Origin: Chrysopilus asiliformis
Taxonomy: Eukaryota > Arthropoda > Insecta > Diptera > Rhagionidae
Reading direction: 5' to 3'
NCBI GenBank assembly: GCA_964034945.1
Contig: OZ035963.1
Coordinates: 64,794,682 to 64,858,681, forward strand
Length of the DNA: 64,000 nucleotides
The translations under genes were made by a program, and so were the position numbers. The notes below the pieces were generated by a model that saw only the letters and a list, made by a program, of their open reading frames with translations, had not been told where the DNA came from and did not search any database. Below are positions 46,778 to 57,807 of the stretch, piece after piece (position 1 is the first letter of the stretch; each line of letters opens with the position of its first letter).

Positions 46778-47026
46778 TAGTAATTTAATTAATTTTGTTT
46801 AGCTCGACAAACGGAATTTCAATCTGACTCGCACGCATTTTTAATAAGTTTGATTCGATTGTATTTGAAAATGCAGGTGGAAATACTGTGAAGCCGAAGG
46901 ACGAGAGAGGAAGGGGGAGGGAATAGAAATACTTTGAAATGATACATTAGAAAAGTTTTTCTTACACAATCCTACACAGGTTTTGGAAAATACTAAAAAA
47001 AATCAAGAAAACAACGGCAATCTCAC

Positions 47027-48744
47027 CTGACATCCGTGCTATCGCCATTCTCGCCATCAACAATATCCGCCTTGTCCATCATCAGTCCTGGGGCAACACA
47101 AATGCTATTCACACCGCGATTTCCGCTGCCATCAACAACAATCGACGATGTAGACGTGAGAACACCCACCCCGACCGACGTACTATTGTTGCTACTATTA
47201 TTATTATTGTTGTTGCTGCTATTATTATTGTTGTTATTCCCATTGGCAGCGCCATCTTTGCTGCTGCCATCTTTGTCGATGGAAATGGGTGTGTGGCCAA
47301 TTTTCGACTCGTTCAAATTCACCATGCCGCCAGATGTCGCTGCGGCCGCCATTGACGTTACCAGCTCAGCCTTGATCCCGTTCGGAGTCGAGGCAGTAAT
47401 CGAATACGAATTACTGTTGCTGCCATTCATCGAATTCACCACGGATGTTGCGCATGTGCCGTTATTCGCATTAGTAACAGACGTTGCTGGATTCTGGTTC
47501 GAGTCTCCGATAACCATGGGTTCGACACCGGAACTCGTCGCGGACAGCGAATTGTGGGTGGTTGCGGCCACAGCTGAGGATGCTGCTTGGGATGCATTGC
47601 TGTTGCCGCCGCTACTACTAATATTGTGGCTAGTATTGCACGCGTTTAGTGCAGTATTTCCGCTGCCGCTGCTGCTTCCCTCGCCACCAACACCACCACC
47701 TGCGCCGCCCGCGGCCGATGATTGCTGCACGGTGGCCGAAGCGCCGCCATTCGCTGTTGTACTGCTAGAGTCGACGGTACTGCTGGCAGTAGCTGCTGCT
47801 GCAGACGCACTACTAACGGTACTCGTTCCGTTACTGCTGCCTACGAGGAATCCACCGCTATCGGCAGTGCTGCCGTTCTGATCCATTCCGCTGACGTTTG
47901 ATGCGCTGTCAGACGCTACCGAACTAATGCTCAATGTTGTCGCTGCTATTGATCCGGCAGATGTCGCGCTCGTCGTTGTCGCTACGGTCGGCACTTGCGA
48001 GGAGGACGCGGTCGAAGTAATTATCGTCGTCGCGGGGGATGAGGTCGGCGCGGACGATGGAACTGTCACTGACGCAGGACTCGTCGAAGAAACGGTCGTC
48101 GTTACTGCTGTTGTCGCTGTCGCTGCTGCGGTTGATGTTGTCGTAGCGGACGTTGCTATCGCACTGGCGGATCCGCCTTGGCCATTTGTAGCGGCGGCCG
48201 TTGCTCCGGCAGCAGCAGTCGCACTGCTAGTGCCAGGGCCAGCAGCTGCTGCTGCTGCCGCCGCCGCTGAGGCCGTTGTCGATGATTGTGCGGCACGATC
48301 CCGCCCGCCAGTCTTTTGTTGCTGCTCACGTTGCAGTCGTGTCGTGACGCCAGTCGTTAACGAATCAACAATGCATTGCGTCTGCGCCTGTTGCGCCTTC
48401 TGCGGATTCCGTGAGCTACGCGTCCTCTGGCGAGATTTCCGCAGCAGCTGCTTATAGTTTTCCGTCTTTTTACTGAGGTAGTAGTAGCGAACACAGTCCT
48501 GCGCCGATTTACGGTCCAGGCTGGCCGCAATCGCGCCAAAATTCTTCGGATGCTGAAGGAATTTCTCCTTGAAGATCTCCTTTTCGCCAGCCGTCCACAC
48601 ATTCAGATTCTGTCGGTCTTTGAAATCGACCACCATGTCCGGTAGAGCACCGTTCTCATTCGAATAGGCGCAACGACGCTGTTTAGTGTCTAGCATAAGT
48701 GGAGGAATCACTGCATATGAGCGCATTTTCTTGTCTTCCATTGC
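47027..48744 (-). CDS. Smr: Smr exon: SANT1 (deacetylase-activating) and Ser/Thr/Ala/Asn-rich tract
   Basis: Starts AMEDKKMRSYAVIPPLMLD, the block just before SANT1 in NCOR1. The SANT1 core reads NVWTAGEKEIFKEKFLQHPK, then NFGAIAASLDRKSAQDCVRY and YYLSKKTENYKQLLRK. With the preceding block it forms the deacetylase-activating domain that binds and activates HDAC3. A basic QRTRSSRN stretch follows, then ~450 residues of low-complexity Ala, Ser, Thr, Gly and Asn including a poly-N run near 47180-47240, absent from vertebrate relatives. The exon ends at GTCAG|GTGAGA, leaving two bases of a Ser codon. Long antisense frames over it are composition artefacts. Confidence 0.9.
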
Positions 48745-48800
48745 CTGGAAAAAAATTAAGATTAAAATTTTAACACACAAAGAAATTTCAAGCAAATTAC

Positions 48801-50256
48801 CTGCTCCTGGAGCCCATCCATAATCTCTTCCAGATCAGCTTCAGACTTAATCCTGGAGCCAACCCTATTGAACCGCTCTTTGTCCTCCCGCTGCTTCCTC
48901 AGTTCCGTGAACACTTTCTCGAAGAACTCCCGATTCTTGGCTTCTTTCGCCTTCCGTTTCGCACTAGACTCAATTTTCTCGACGCGCTTCAGCCACTCCT
49001 GCGACAGCTGTGCGTATTTATCGACGAGTGCCGCATTTCTAGCCGCCCTCTCCGATTTCACCTTTCGTAAATGCAATAGCAGTCGCGATTTGAACGACTG
49101 ATGCCGCTGAATGATCTCCTGACAGATCTCAACATCTGACGGTTGATTGTAAAACGGCAGTTCGACAGATGGACCGAGCGCTGCGAGCATGGAATGCTCT
49201 TCGGCTGCTCGCTTCCTATTGTCAGCGTAGATCTTCTGCGCTAGACTTCGATGTTTCGGCTGGACTTCCGAAGGCTCCTCGACCTTGAGTGGTTTCGCAG
49301 ACGCCTCCTCGAGGGATTCCTCCTTCTTCTTCAGCATCGTCATTGTATTCTCGGCATTCACGATCTCCATGTCGACCTTGTGGATCTGCATGAGAAGATC
49401 GTCCTTGGTTTGACGCCGCTCCTCGACCGTGTCGTTGGGCAGCGTCGGCGAGATCGCCTCTACCTGCGGATGGTAGGCTTCGCCGCCGGACCGATGGTCG
49501 CGCGTGTCCACCTTCAGCTGTTGGCAGGGCGGGTGATTCGCATCTCCGAGTCTTAATTTCTTAAATGGTTGTCCCCCCGGATCGGGCGGGGCCTGCGATG
49601 GCCTCGAACTCGTCATATAGTCGCTAGGATGCTGTGGTGGTGGAATAAGTGAGATCCTCTGTCGACCACCTGGCAGCGAGGGTGGCATCTGACTTTGCGG
49701 TGGCTGTGGTTGCTGTTGTTGTTGTTGTTGTTGCTGCTGCTGCTGCTGTGATTGTTGATGGTGCTGCTGCTGCTGCTGATGTTGATGCTGCTGGTGCGTT
49801 TGCAACTGTTGGTGATGCGACACCGAAGGAGGGGGCGGCTGCTGCTGTTGCGGATGTGGCTGATGCTGCTGCTGTTGGGGCGGATGTTGCTGCATCGTTT
49901 CCATCGTACCGGCGGGTCCAACTGATACAACAGATAGGCTACTATTGCTCGACACGACAACTGGCTGCCCGGCCGATCGATGGTATTCTTGGACCTGGGC
50001 AGGCACCTGAGGTATCCGGGCGTACGGATTCTCGCGGTACTGCTGCACCTGTCCGACGCCATAGGCGCTTTGTTGGACATATCGATGGGGTGCTTCGCGG
50101 GCCGCCGTAACATCTGCGAACCGTGGATAGGTGTTAGCTGCGCCAGGTCCAGGCCGGGGTGGTGATAGGGGGCTAGCAGCCGATCGGGATGTCGGCTGTT
50201 GCGGGGGTGGTGGCCCCCCACCACCTTTCGAGTATGATTGAGGCGTATCGACGGGC
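48801..50256 (-). CDS. Smr: Smr exon: N-terminal Gln/Pro-rich region, coiled coil, conserved basic block
   Basis: Begins after acceptor TTTTAG with the last base of a split codon (phase 2 upstream) and ends at CAG|GTAATT. It starts with a Pro/Gln-rich tract (poly-Q and poly-H near 49700-49860), then a coiled coil containing LLMQIHKVDMEIVNAENTMT, the region that in NCOR1 binds GPS2 and TBL1. After it comes a strongly conserved block with HRSLAQKIYADNRKRA, ELPFYNQPSD and REFFEKVFTELRKQREDKER, matching NCOR1 in order and spacing. The last residues are EIMDGLQEQ, aligning with EIIDGLSEQ in NCOR1. No start Met belongs here; the frame is open into the intron. Confidence 0.9.
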
Positions 50257-50924
50257 CTAAAATTGAAAAAGAGTTGAATTAGAAATGATTTCAAACATTT
50301 TTGGTAAATTTTCTGTAAACAGAACGTAACGTCAGTAGCGAAAAGTGTTACAAAATTTTATCAATATTTACTTTTGGCAAAGTCAATTTAATATTAAGTG
50401 TGGGATTTTATTCAGTTCTCACTTTTGAAGACTTCTGAAGAGTTAAACGACGCCTGCTCCTTAAGATTTTCAGGATCTAGGGAATATCCCACTTCTGAAA
50501 TTTCGCGACACTAAAATCGTATTCTATTTTTGAAAATGTGTGGAAATTCCACCACTTCTTACTTGCCTGCAGGTTCGGAAAGATTTTCTTCAACTTTTGC
50601 ATTATTTGTGAGAGAGACGATTATGGGAATTTAATTGTATCCCACTTCTGCGATTTTAGAGGCTTTCAACCCGATTTTACTATACTTTCACTTTCCACCT
50701 GCGGTTGCTTGTGCTACAGAAGAATAAATTAAGTAAAAAAAAACATAAAAAATGATCGTTAGCAAATCAGAGACCTATTTTTGTAACGAAAATGTAACGA
50801 AAACTGTAAGACTGAACTCTTCGAGTAAAACTTAACCGATTTTAACATAGTTTTTTGAGTTTGAAGGCTGTTATTGTATCATAAGACCCTTTGGAACGCG
50901 ATTTCGGGGAAAAAGAACCGTTTT

Positions 50925-51620
50925 CGAGAAACTCGCAAAAAAGTTTTTCATTTTTATGGGGAAAATTCATATTTTTTGTAAACTAATATTTTATTCGTCA
51001 GTTAAATTGTGCAGAAACGTAGATTTCGTATAAGAAAGTCATGTGCTCTTCACATCAAATATTTTGTATTGGATTTCATGCTTCTACCACCGCCTTAAAT
51101 ACGCCACGTGTTTTACGGACAGTCATTTAGCTTATATAACGGGATTTTTTATGAACTACAACCAGGGCGTTAGGGATGACAAAAGATTTTGACGTCAGCG
51201 TGTCCGAACGTCTGTCAGTCTGTCTGTCAGCCTGTCAGTCCGTCTGTCCGTCCGTCCGTCTGTCTGTCTGTCCATCAGTCCGTGAACACCATAACTTTCG
51301 AAACGATTTAGAGACTTGAAATTGTGTAAGTTCTTGAATGGACGAAATCGAATTACTTCTTACCCCCGCCCCCCTACAAATTGAATAATTTTTTCCTGTT
51401 TTCTCAAAAACTGTGCATCGTATCGAAAAATTTATAAAGAGAAAATGTGTTTAGAATAGGATTTTACATAACCGTACCATACATCAAAATCCAATTGGAC
51501 CACTCCTTTCCCCCTCTCCTAAACAAATGGATTTTTTTTTTTAATATTTTGTCTGTCATCATATCGAGTATTTGGCGGTTGGCCCCTGGCAATTGTAACT
51601 TTTCTTATGTTTTAATAAAG
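50925..51620 (-). repeat. ACTTTCTTATAC-family pieces, reverse orientation
   Basis: 50925-51066 is a left end on the minus strand (AATATTTGATGTGAAGAGCA, ACTTTCTTATACG). 51206-51285 is a (GTCTGTCC)n array. 51290-51620 matches the interior of the 40858 copy in reverse, ending CAATTGTAACTTTTCTTATG. Confidence 0.6.
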
Positions 51621-51928
51621 AAAATATGTCGCAAACAAGCAAAAGAAGGCCACAAAAAATGGCTAATCATCTGCCCATACCTCCTCTTATTGGCGGGTTT
51701 TGCTTGGCTTTCATTATTTTTGAAGTATTACAAAACAACCTTTCAACTTTAGAATTGGAAACAAAATTCTTAAATATGTATTTTTTAGAACAAAAACTTT
51801 TGATTCCTCAAATTTATCCAAAGTGACACAAATTTCTATACAACTTGTATCGATTCTTCCCTAAAAACTCTGGAAATTAATTAAACCATACAAAATAATT
51901 ACAAACAAAAATAATGTTTAAACTAATC

Positions 51929-51934
51929 TTTATT
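51929..51934 (-). terminator. polyadenylation signal of the 411-residue gene
   Basis: AATAAA on the minus strand, 55 bases beyond the stop codon at 51989. Confidence 0.5.
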
Positions 51935-51988
51935 TCAACGGTAATCAATAAAATAATCCTGATACAAATACAAAAATCTTAATACATT

Positions 51989-53287
51989 TTAGACAACTCT
52001 ACGCCTTTTAACTGGCGGACCAGCGGGCTTCTTAGCCGGTGTGGTGGTCTCGCGTTTCGTCAACTCAGCGACAGTTTCACGCAGCTTCACTAAATCCGCC
52101 TGGAGTTTTTCAATAGCAGATCTAAGATAGCAAGAAATAATCAGATTTTAATTAAAACAAATCGAAATGCAAGAGAAAACTCACATTTCCACTATGGGTG
52201 TGATGGATATGTGGGACTGGGTCGAATCAGCAACGTTTGGTGTTTTGTCGGCTGCGGCGGCACTAGTATTCCGCGTTATCACGGGAGATGCGATCGAACC
52301 AACCGTAATTTTCTTTTTGGCGCTGGGTTTGTAAACAGCTGGTTGTAGTTTTTCGGAACTAGCGCTGGTACCACCAGCTGCTGTTGATGATTTGCCGCTG
52401 GCTGCTGGTGATGATTTTCCAATGGCCGGAGTTGCCTGCACAGCCGAGGGTAACGGAGATGGAGATGAAGATTTCTCGGTTTCGGCTGGGTTTACGCGAC
52501 GCAATCTGGGTTTTAGTGAGACATTTCTTAAAATCGGAATTGATTTCACGGGTCTACCACTGAGAGCTGGTATCGCCGCTGCTCCTGATGCTACCGACGT
52601 GATTATTGGAGTAACTGTTGGAGTCGGACGAATAACTTTTGGTACGGGTACCGCGGGAGATTTAATTACCGGGGATTCTGCTGGAGATTTGACACCTCCT
52701 GGTGATCCATTTCCTGACTTCCCTTGAACACCACCAGCGGCAATAAATGTTTTCTTCTTGCCATTCGACATCAGCCTCTTTAGCAATTCATCGGCGGTGG
52801 TTCTTTGAGATTCCAAAAGTCGCTTCACCGTCACCGGGTGGTTATCTTTGAGTTTCTTTAGGATATCGCCGTCATCATCGATGATCACGTAGTTTATAAT
52901 GTGCGCATGCGATTTCGGGATGACCCGGTAGATTTGTTTCGATAAATCCTCTTTGGTTCCGTCATTTTTCAGCGCGGCACGCTTCCCGTCAACCTTGAAA
53001 ACCGATGTGTAGCCGTTGACCTGGATCGGTTCAGCGATTACCACTGGTTCTTGGATCAGTATCGGCGCAGTGCGAAGCGAAGACGTCTTCAGGATTGATT
53101 CAGAGTCACAATTTGGATTCAAGCAACGCGATTCCATTTCTTTCGGTTTCTGTTGTGGTGTGATGGTTAGCTTTTTCCCGGCGACTGGCTTTTGGGTGGT
53201 TTTAATTTTTAATGGCAATTTTGCAGGCTTCGTGTTTGTGGATTTCGCATCCCCATCGTCGGTTAAATCTTTCTGATTATTCGCCAT
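51989..53287 (-). CDS. two-exon gene, 411 residues, probable nuclear protein, family not recognised
   Basis: Exon 1 is 53287-52185 and exon 2 is 52121-51989; GAAAT|GTGAGT joins TTAG|A in frame. The start is MANNQKDLTDDGDAKS, whose ATG has G at -3 and +4; the frame is open further up only through a GTG. Visible features are Lys/Pro-rich N-terminal sequence, one CLNPNC pair, a central well-conserved-looking stretch (SVFKVDGKRAALKNDGTKED, VIPKSHAHIINYVIIDDDGD, NHPVTVKRLLESQRTTADEL), a Ser/Pro/Ala linker, and a C-terminal heptad-like coil (EKLQADLVKLRETVAELTKR) before a basic tail, VKRRRVV. The tail and composition suggest a nuclear protein. It might be nested in an Smr intron. Confidence 0.75.
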
Positions 53288-53329
53288 AGCCGTTTGCGTC
53301 TGTTTCTTCGAAATTAAAGTCCTTAGCAC

Positions 53330-55949
53330 ACGGAATCAATATCCAAATTCAGTAGTGAAACGATCTAAGGAAGGTGTTCCGCTTTAATAAAGAAATTCTG
53401 AAGGAGAATAACAACACACTTTAATGTGATATCAACTTTAATTCCAAACTCCCCAGCGGGGGCGCAATAAAATAACAAAAAAACAAAAAGATTTTCTCTT
53501 CACATTTCAGGAAGTCGGAAGCGGAATGCAGGGAAAGGGAGACAGGAAACTCTGATCATTGTAATGTTTTCAAAATTGTGTTCCTTCTACTGGTTTTTGC
53601 TTTTGTGATGCTGTCGATGTTTATTTGGCTTCTCTACAACACACGTTCGTCCTTCGTCGCTTCATGGCGCATTCTTTGGAAACTTCCAACCGGCTACCAT
53701 ACCATCGCCCATTTCGCAATAAACTAGTCATCCTTTATCCCTCGATCCGTCCCTCTTTCCACTGCCATGTCGAGTCAGCATCATGGAAAACCTGACAGCA
53801 TGACTTTCCACAAACAAGTCCCACAATTACTGTCAACCTACCATCAAAATTCGCTCCGTATTCCACCCAAAAACCCTAGCCGAGTCCCAGGCACTACCAT
53901 ACACGCCCCCATCCCCCCGCTTGACTCCTTGAATATCGCCCCTGGCAGTAACGAACAGCCCCAGCCAACCCATCATCATCCCGGCCGGCAGTTAGCCAGC
54001 ATTAATTTTGTGTGTCAAAAAGTACGTGCCCAGGCCAGAGATTCCGTCTCTCCGTAGTAACCCAGCAGCCAAGCCTCTGCTATACATCATCCACCACCAG
54101 GATTTCTCTATTCCTTCTGACTTTCCTCCTTCCGGTGGTGTTTCTCATTCGGTCGGAAAGTGGATGTGAATGCTGGCGCTCCCTTGGCTTTTATACTTCC
54201 ACTCATTTGGCTTGATTCGATTCGACGTGTTGGTTTCTTCAGGATTTCCCCTCTCTGAGGTCGACCTTTGGAAAATGTGATGCAATCACCACGTGATTTT
54301 CTTATAGACGAGTTGTGAAAGATATTCGGGATGATTTTTTTTAAACGGGTTTCAAAATTCAGACTCTGGTACCAATTTTTGACGAAGACATCTTCGCGAA
54401 AATTTGGGTTTTAAAACCCAGTTTTGATGCCTGGATCTTCAACAAATTTGAGTCGAAATTTCGCAAAAATTCAGTTCCAAATCCCACAAAACTTGGACTC
54501 AAAAGCACAAAAATTGTAACTTCTGTGATCTGAGTTTTTGACGCATTTCAGGTTCTATATTTTAAAAGCGTTTGATTTTGATTCAAAGTTATGAGATTAG
54601 AACCTAGTTTGGATGCCGGGATTGCAAAAAAACGAAGGTTTAAAATTCTGGAACTGAAAACCAGTTGAAAATTCAGACCCCAACTTCTTATTAAAAATCC
54701 AGATTGCAACTTCGTGTAAAAAATCATACGATTCTGGTTTGAAGTTCTATTTCTGTGGATTCCATTGAACAGCACCACCGGATGTAGCAAAACGGAAATC
54801 CTCTTTCCCTACCGAATTCTACACATTTTATACTCTTGCCAAGGACTCTTCCATCTAGCCCAGAATTCACGAGAAACTGAATATCTGGCATTTATCGACC
54901 GGCCCCCAGAATGCCACGTAAGCAATGGCAAAAGTTTTTATTGCCTAGGACCAGTTTTTGCCACCCTGGATTCGTCCTTTTCAATGTTGCTGCTGCCGAG
55001 ACTTTTCCTCTCGTTGTTTTTTTTTTTTTTTGGTAAATTTAGATCCGGCATTAAAGATCCCATGGAAAACAATTTCGGGACGACGCATGGAATAAGAGGA
55101 CTCTTTGCCGGCAACGAGCACTACGCTAGGTGGGAGGCGGGATTAGGGATTGTGAGACTTGAGCAAACATATTTGGATATCGCCAGCAATAGAAGAGGAT
55201 TTGAATGGAATTGCTTTGGGCGGCTGCAAAAGTGTAGCGATGGTGATGGATTCCAACCCAAATCAGACACAGGAAAAAGCTGATGGTATCAGCGGCAGAA
55301 GGCAGGATTCGATTTGGGTAGAGCAATAGCTGGGATGCAGAAATCATAAGCTGAACACTGAGCCCAGTTGACTGGTGGCTGTCATTTATAGCCGGATTTC
55401 AAAATTAAGGCCGAGATCCCGATCCAAAATATCAACCATTTTTGTGGTGATGAGAATGAGAAGTTGGGTTATTTTAACATTTGAATTCCTGCCTGCTAGC
55501 CTGTCAGCCTCTAATCCGACGTATTATCTGGGGTAAGAGTTTATTATGTTTTGGCGTCACGAAATGAGATTCTCCTGTTTCCCATTGCTTCTATTTCCCT
55601 GGTTTGCTGATATTTATTTCAGGCATCGGAGGATAACAAACAGAGCTACACGTGCTAGCCCTCAAGTACTGCTAAGTGCGGGTGAGTGTAAAACGGCCGA
55701 CGTAAATTGGTCGGCGATATAATGAAGTATTGGCTGTAGAAGAGGGGCGAGTGGAAGGGAATTGAACCACAAAATGATATAAAATTTAAAGTGGTTTAAA
55801 GGTGATATACAAATACGAGTGTACAGGAATTACGAAATAATTTAGAGATTTAAATTATTTAGAGATTAATACAGTGCAGAGTGAATTTCCTGACAGCCTT
55901 ATTAGAAATTTAATTCATTTTTGGTACACTTTTTGACCTTGGTTTTAAT
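53330..55949. other. region upstream of the 411-residue gene, no gene supported
   Basis: Probably contains that gene's promoter. Open plus-strand frames at 53767-54057 (96 codons) and 54765-55283 (172 codons) have no recognisable domain; the second includes a poly-T-encoded Phe run. Minus-strand 5' exons of Smr could also be here but were not seen. Confidence 0.4.
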
Positions 55950-56380
55950 ATAAAGGACGCATCTGTAGCCCCACTACAGGACCAAACATTCCTGTTAAAT
56001 TTCATGGCTCTAGCTCCAGTATTTTTTGAGAAATCTGGTACATAGACAGAATGGCAGACAGATTAACAGACAGACTGACTTACTGACTGACTGACAGACA
56101 GACAAACAGACAGACAAACAGACAGACAAACAGACAGACAAACAGACAGACAAACAGACAGACAAACAGACAGACAAACAGACAGACAAACAGACAGACT
56201 AGACCAGTGGTTCCCAAAGTGGTCCCTACGGACCCCCAGGGGTCCCCGGGATCATTCAGGGGGTCCGTGGAAAATTAAAATTGATTTGGGGGTCCCTGAA
56301 GAACGTCAGGGGGTCCGCGCAAGGTTTCAAATAAAATAAAAAAATTGTGACACATTTTTATTAATATGGAAGTTAAAATA

Positions 56381-57656
56381 TTGGGACCTTGAATAAGTTC
56401 TCGCTGTTTGAGAACAGATGGCGTTTCCGGTCCTATCTGCGTACAGTTTCTGGGGGTGACGCATCCGTTTAGAAGTGCGATGAGCTAGTGAGGAATTCCG
56501 AGCATTTCGTCTCGCTGGCGCATAAACAATTTGTTGTGCAATCGAGTTAACCATGGAGAGTTTTGTTCCGAAAAAAGAGTGTTTGCGGGGAGTCTTGCTG
56601 CATTATTTTTTTCTAAAGAAATCTACAGCAGAGGCTCACAGGATTTTGAAGGAGACATACGGAAAACATGCCTTATCGGAAACAACATGCAGAGATTGGT
56701 ATCGACGCTTCAAAAACGGTGATTTTGACCTGGAGGATAAAGAACGCACTGGGGCGCCAAAAAAAATCGAAGACGAGGAGCTGGAGGCGTTACTCTTTGA
56801 GGACTCGTGCCAGACTTTAGCTGAACTGGGAGAGTCTTTAGGAGTTGACGACACAACTGTCTCAAAACGGTTAAAGTCAATAGGAATGATCCAGAAAGAG
56901 GGTTACTGGGTCCCCTATCAGCTGAAGCCTCGCGACATTGAAAGGCGTCTGCTCACGTGCGAACAGTTGCTGCAGCGGCAAAAGCGGAAAAGTTTCCTCC
57001 ATCGCATAGTGACAGGGGATGAAAAATGGATTCGATACGATAATCCAAAGAGGAGGAAGTCGTGGGGTATGCCTGGACATGCGTCAGCGTCCACGGCCAA
57101 GCCGAACATCCATGGCTCTAAGCTCCTTCTCTGCATATGGTGGGACCAGCTGGGTGTGGTCTATTATGAGCTGCTAAGACCAAATAACACCATCACAGGA
57201 GACCTTTATCGGCTTCAATTAGAGCGTCTGAGCGAGGCCTTAAGGGAAAAACGGCCGCTATATGCAAAAAGGCACGATAAGGTCATCCTGCAGCACGATA
57301 ATGCACGGCCTCACGTTTCAAGGCAGGTTAAGGCATACCTTGAAAGCCTGAAATGGGAAGTTCTACCCCACCCGCGATACTCTCCAGACATCGCCCCTTC
57401 GGATTACTACCTGTTCCGGTCGATGAGCAATAGCCTGACGGACCAGCACTTCCGTTGTTATGAGAACGCGAAAAACTTGGTCGATTCCTGGATTGCCTCA
57501 AAATACGCTTCGTTTTTCGGGAGGGGAATCCAAATGCTGCTAGAGAGATGGGAAAAAGTAGTGGCCAGTGATGGCCAATACTTCCAATAACAGGTATTTC
57601 CCTAAAAGTTTCTATTAAGCTTTAATTTTGATAAGAAAAACAGCGAGAGGTCCCAA
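56381..57656 (+). mobile_element. mariner element, 1276 bp, nested in the hAT derivative
   Basis: Flanked by TA at 56379-56380 and 57657-57658. The left terminal repeat reads TTGGGACCTTGAATAAGTTC, then TCGCTGTTT. The right one, on the other strand, reads TTGGGACCTCTCGCTGTTT, the same sequence lacking ten internal bases (TGAATAAGTT). Full-length size and one intact transposase ORF. Confidence 0.88.
56553..57590 (+). CDS. mariner transposase, 345 residues, DD34D, intact
   Basis: Cut-and-paste transposase for the element at 56381-57656. The N-terminal helix-turn-helix region (1-~110, starting MESFVPKKECLRGVL) binds the terminal repeats. WVPYQL (119-124) is the mariner linker motif. The catalytic triad is D156 in TGDEKW, D249 in HDNARPH and D284 in YSPDIAPSDYYLF, with exactly 34 residues between the last two. 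Length and these three positions equal those of Mos1 (mauritiana group), to which it looks related but clearly not identical. No stop or frameshift, so it may be young or recently active. Confidence 0.93.
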   Translation: MESFVPKKECLRGVLLHYFFLKKSTAEAHRILKETYGKHALSETTCRDWYRRFKNGDFDLEDKERTGAPKKIEDEELEALLFEDSCQTLAELGESLGVDDTTVSKRLKSIGMIQKEGYWVPYQLKPRDIERRLLTCEQLLQRQKRKSFLHRIVTGDEKWIRYDNPKRRKSWGMPGHASASTAKPNIHGSKLLLCIWWDQLGVVYYELLRPNNTITGDLYRLQLERLSEALREKRPLYAKRHDKVILQHDNARPHVSRQVKAYLESLKWEVLPHPRYSPDIAPSDYYLFRSMSNSLTDQHFRCYENAKNLVDSWIASKYASFFGRGIQMLLERWEKVVASDGQYFQ

Positions 57657-57663
57657 TAAATAA

Positions 57664-57807
57664 CAGAAGCTGTTGATTGCTTTTCCGTCTTCCTATTTGG
57701 TAGAACGTAGATTCAGTGCCGCTATGAGCCTCATCACAAAAAAAAGAAACCGACTAGAAATTAGTATCTACTTGTGGGGATTTGCGGTTGCTACTCACAA
57801 ACATTGA
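57664..57807 (+). pseudogene. hAT transposase C-terminal (hATC dimerisation) remnant
   Basis: Frame between TAA at 57661 and TGA at 57805: FPSSYLVERRFSAAMSLITK, then KRNRLEISIYLWGF. The (F/Y)P-SYL-E--FS--L-I--K-RNRL pattern is the C-terminal dimerisation block of ZBED-like hAT transposases. It runs up to the mariner insertion and everything upstream is lost or beyond it. It supports the hAT call for 56205-58117. Confidence 0.7.

Larger units (their letters stand above)
14511..50256 (-). other. Smr: Smrter / NCoR co-repressor locus (8 coding exons)
   Basis: One transcription unit whose coding exons are 50256-48801, 48744-47027, 44338-44238, 19079-16742, 16680-16547, 16489-15934, 15801-15648 and 15590-14511. 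Every junction has AG/GT borders and matching phase, giving one open frame of 2,511 residues plus stop. The product is a nuclear scaffold that links unliganded nuclear receptors and other repressors to histone deacetylase. Domain order matches vertebrate NCOR1: coiled coil, SANT1, GSITxGTP repeats, DYITSQQM, two CoRNR boxes and a C-terminus ending LLSSQYEALSDED. The first exon here starts with a split codon, so an upstream coding exon is missing. A 25-kb intron holds another gene on the opposite strand. Confidence 0.9.

Noticed and set aside
47036..48457. Long plus-strand open frames (281 and 176 codons) opposite the Smr SANT1 exon
   Set aside because: They mirror the Ala/Ser/Thr-rich coding strand as Leu/Val/Ala repeats with no motif. 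The minus strand carries SANT1 and correct splice sites.
53288..53329. Fourteen-codon N-terminal extension of the 411-residue gene
   Set aside because: It would start at GTG. The ATG at 53287 has a good context and is the sensible start.
54765..55283. 172-codon plus-strand frame with a hydrophobic middle
   Set aside because: The hydrophobic run comes from a poly-T tract. No domain, Kozak or splice support; kept only as a note on the region.
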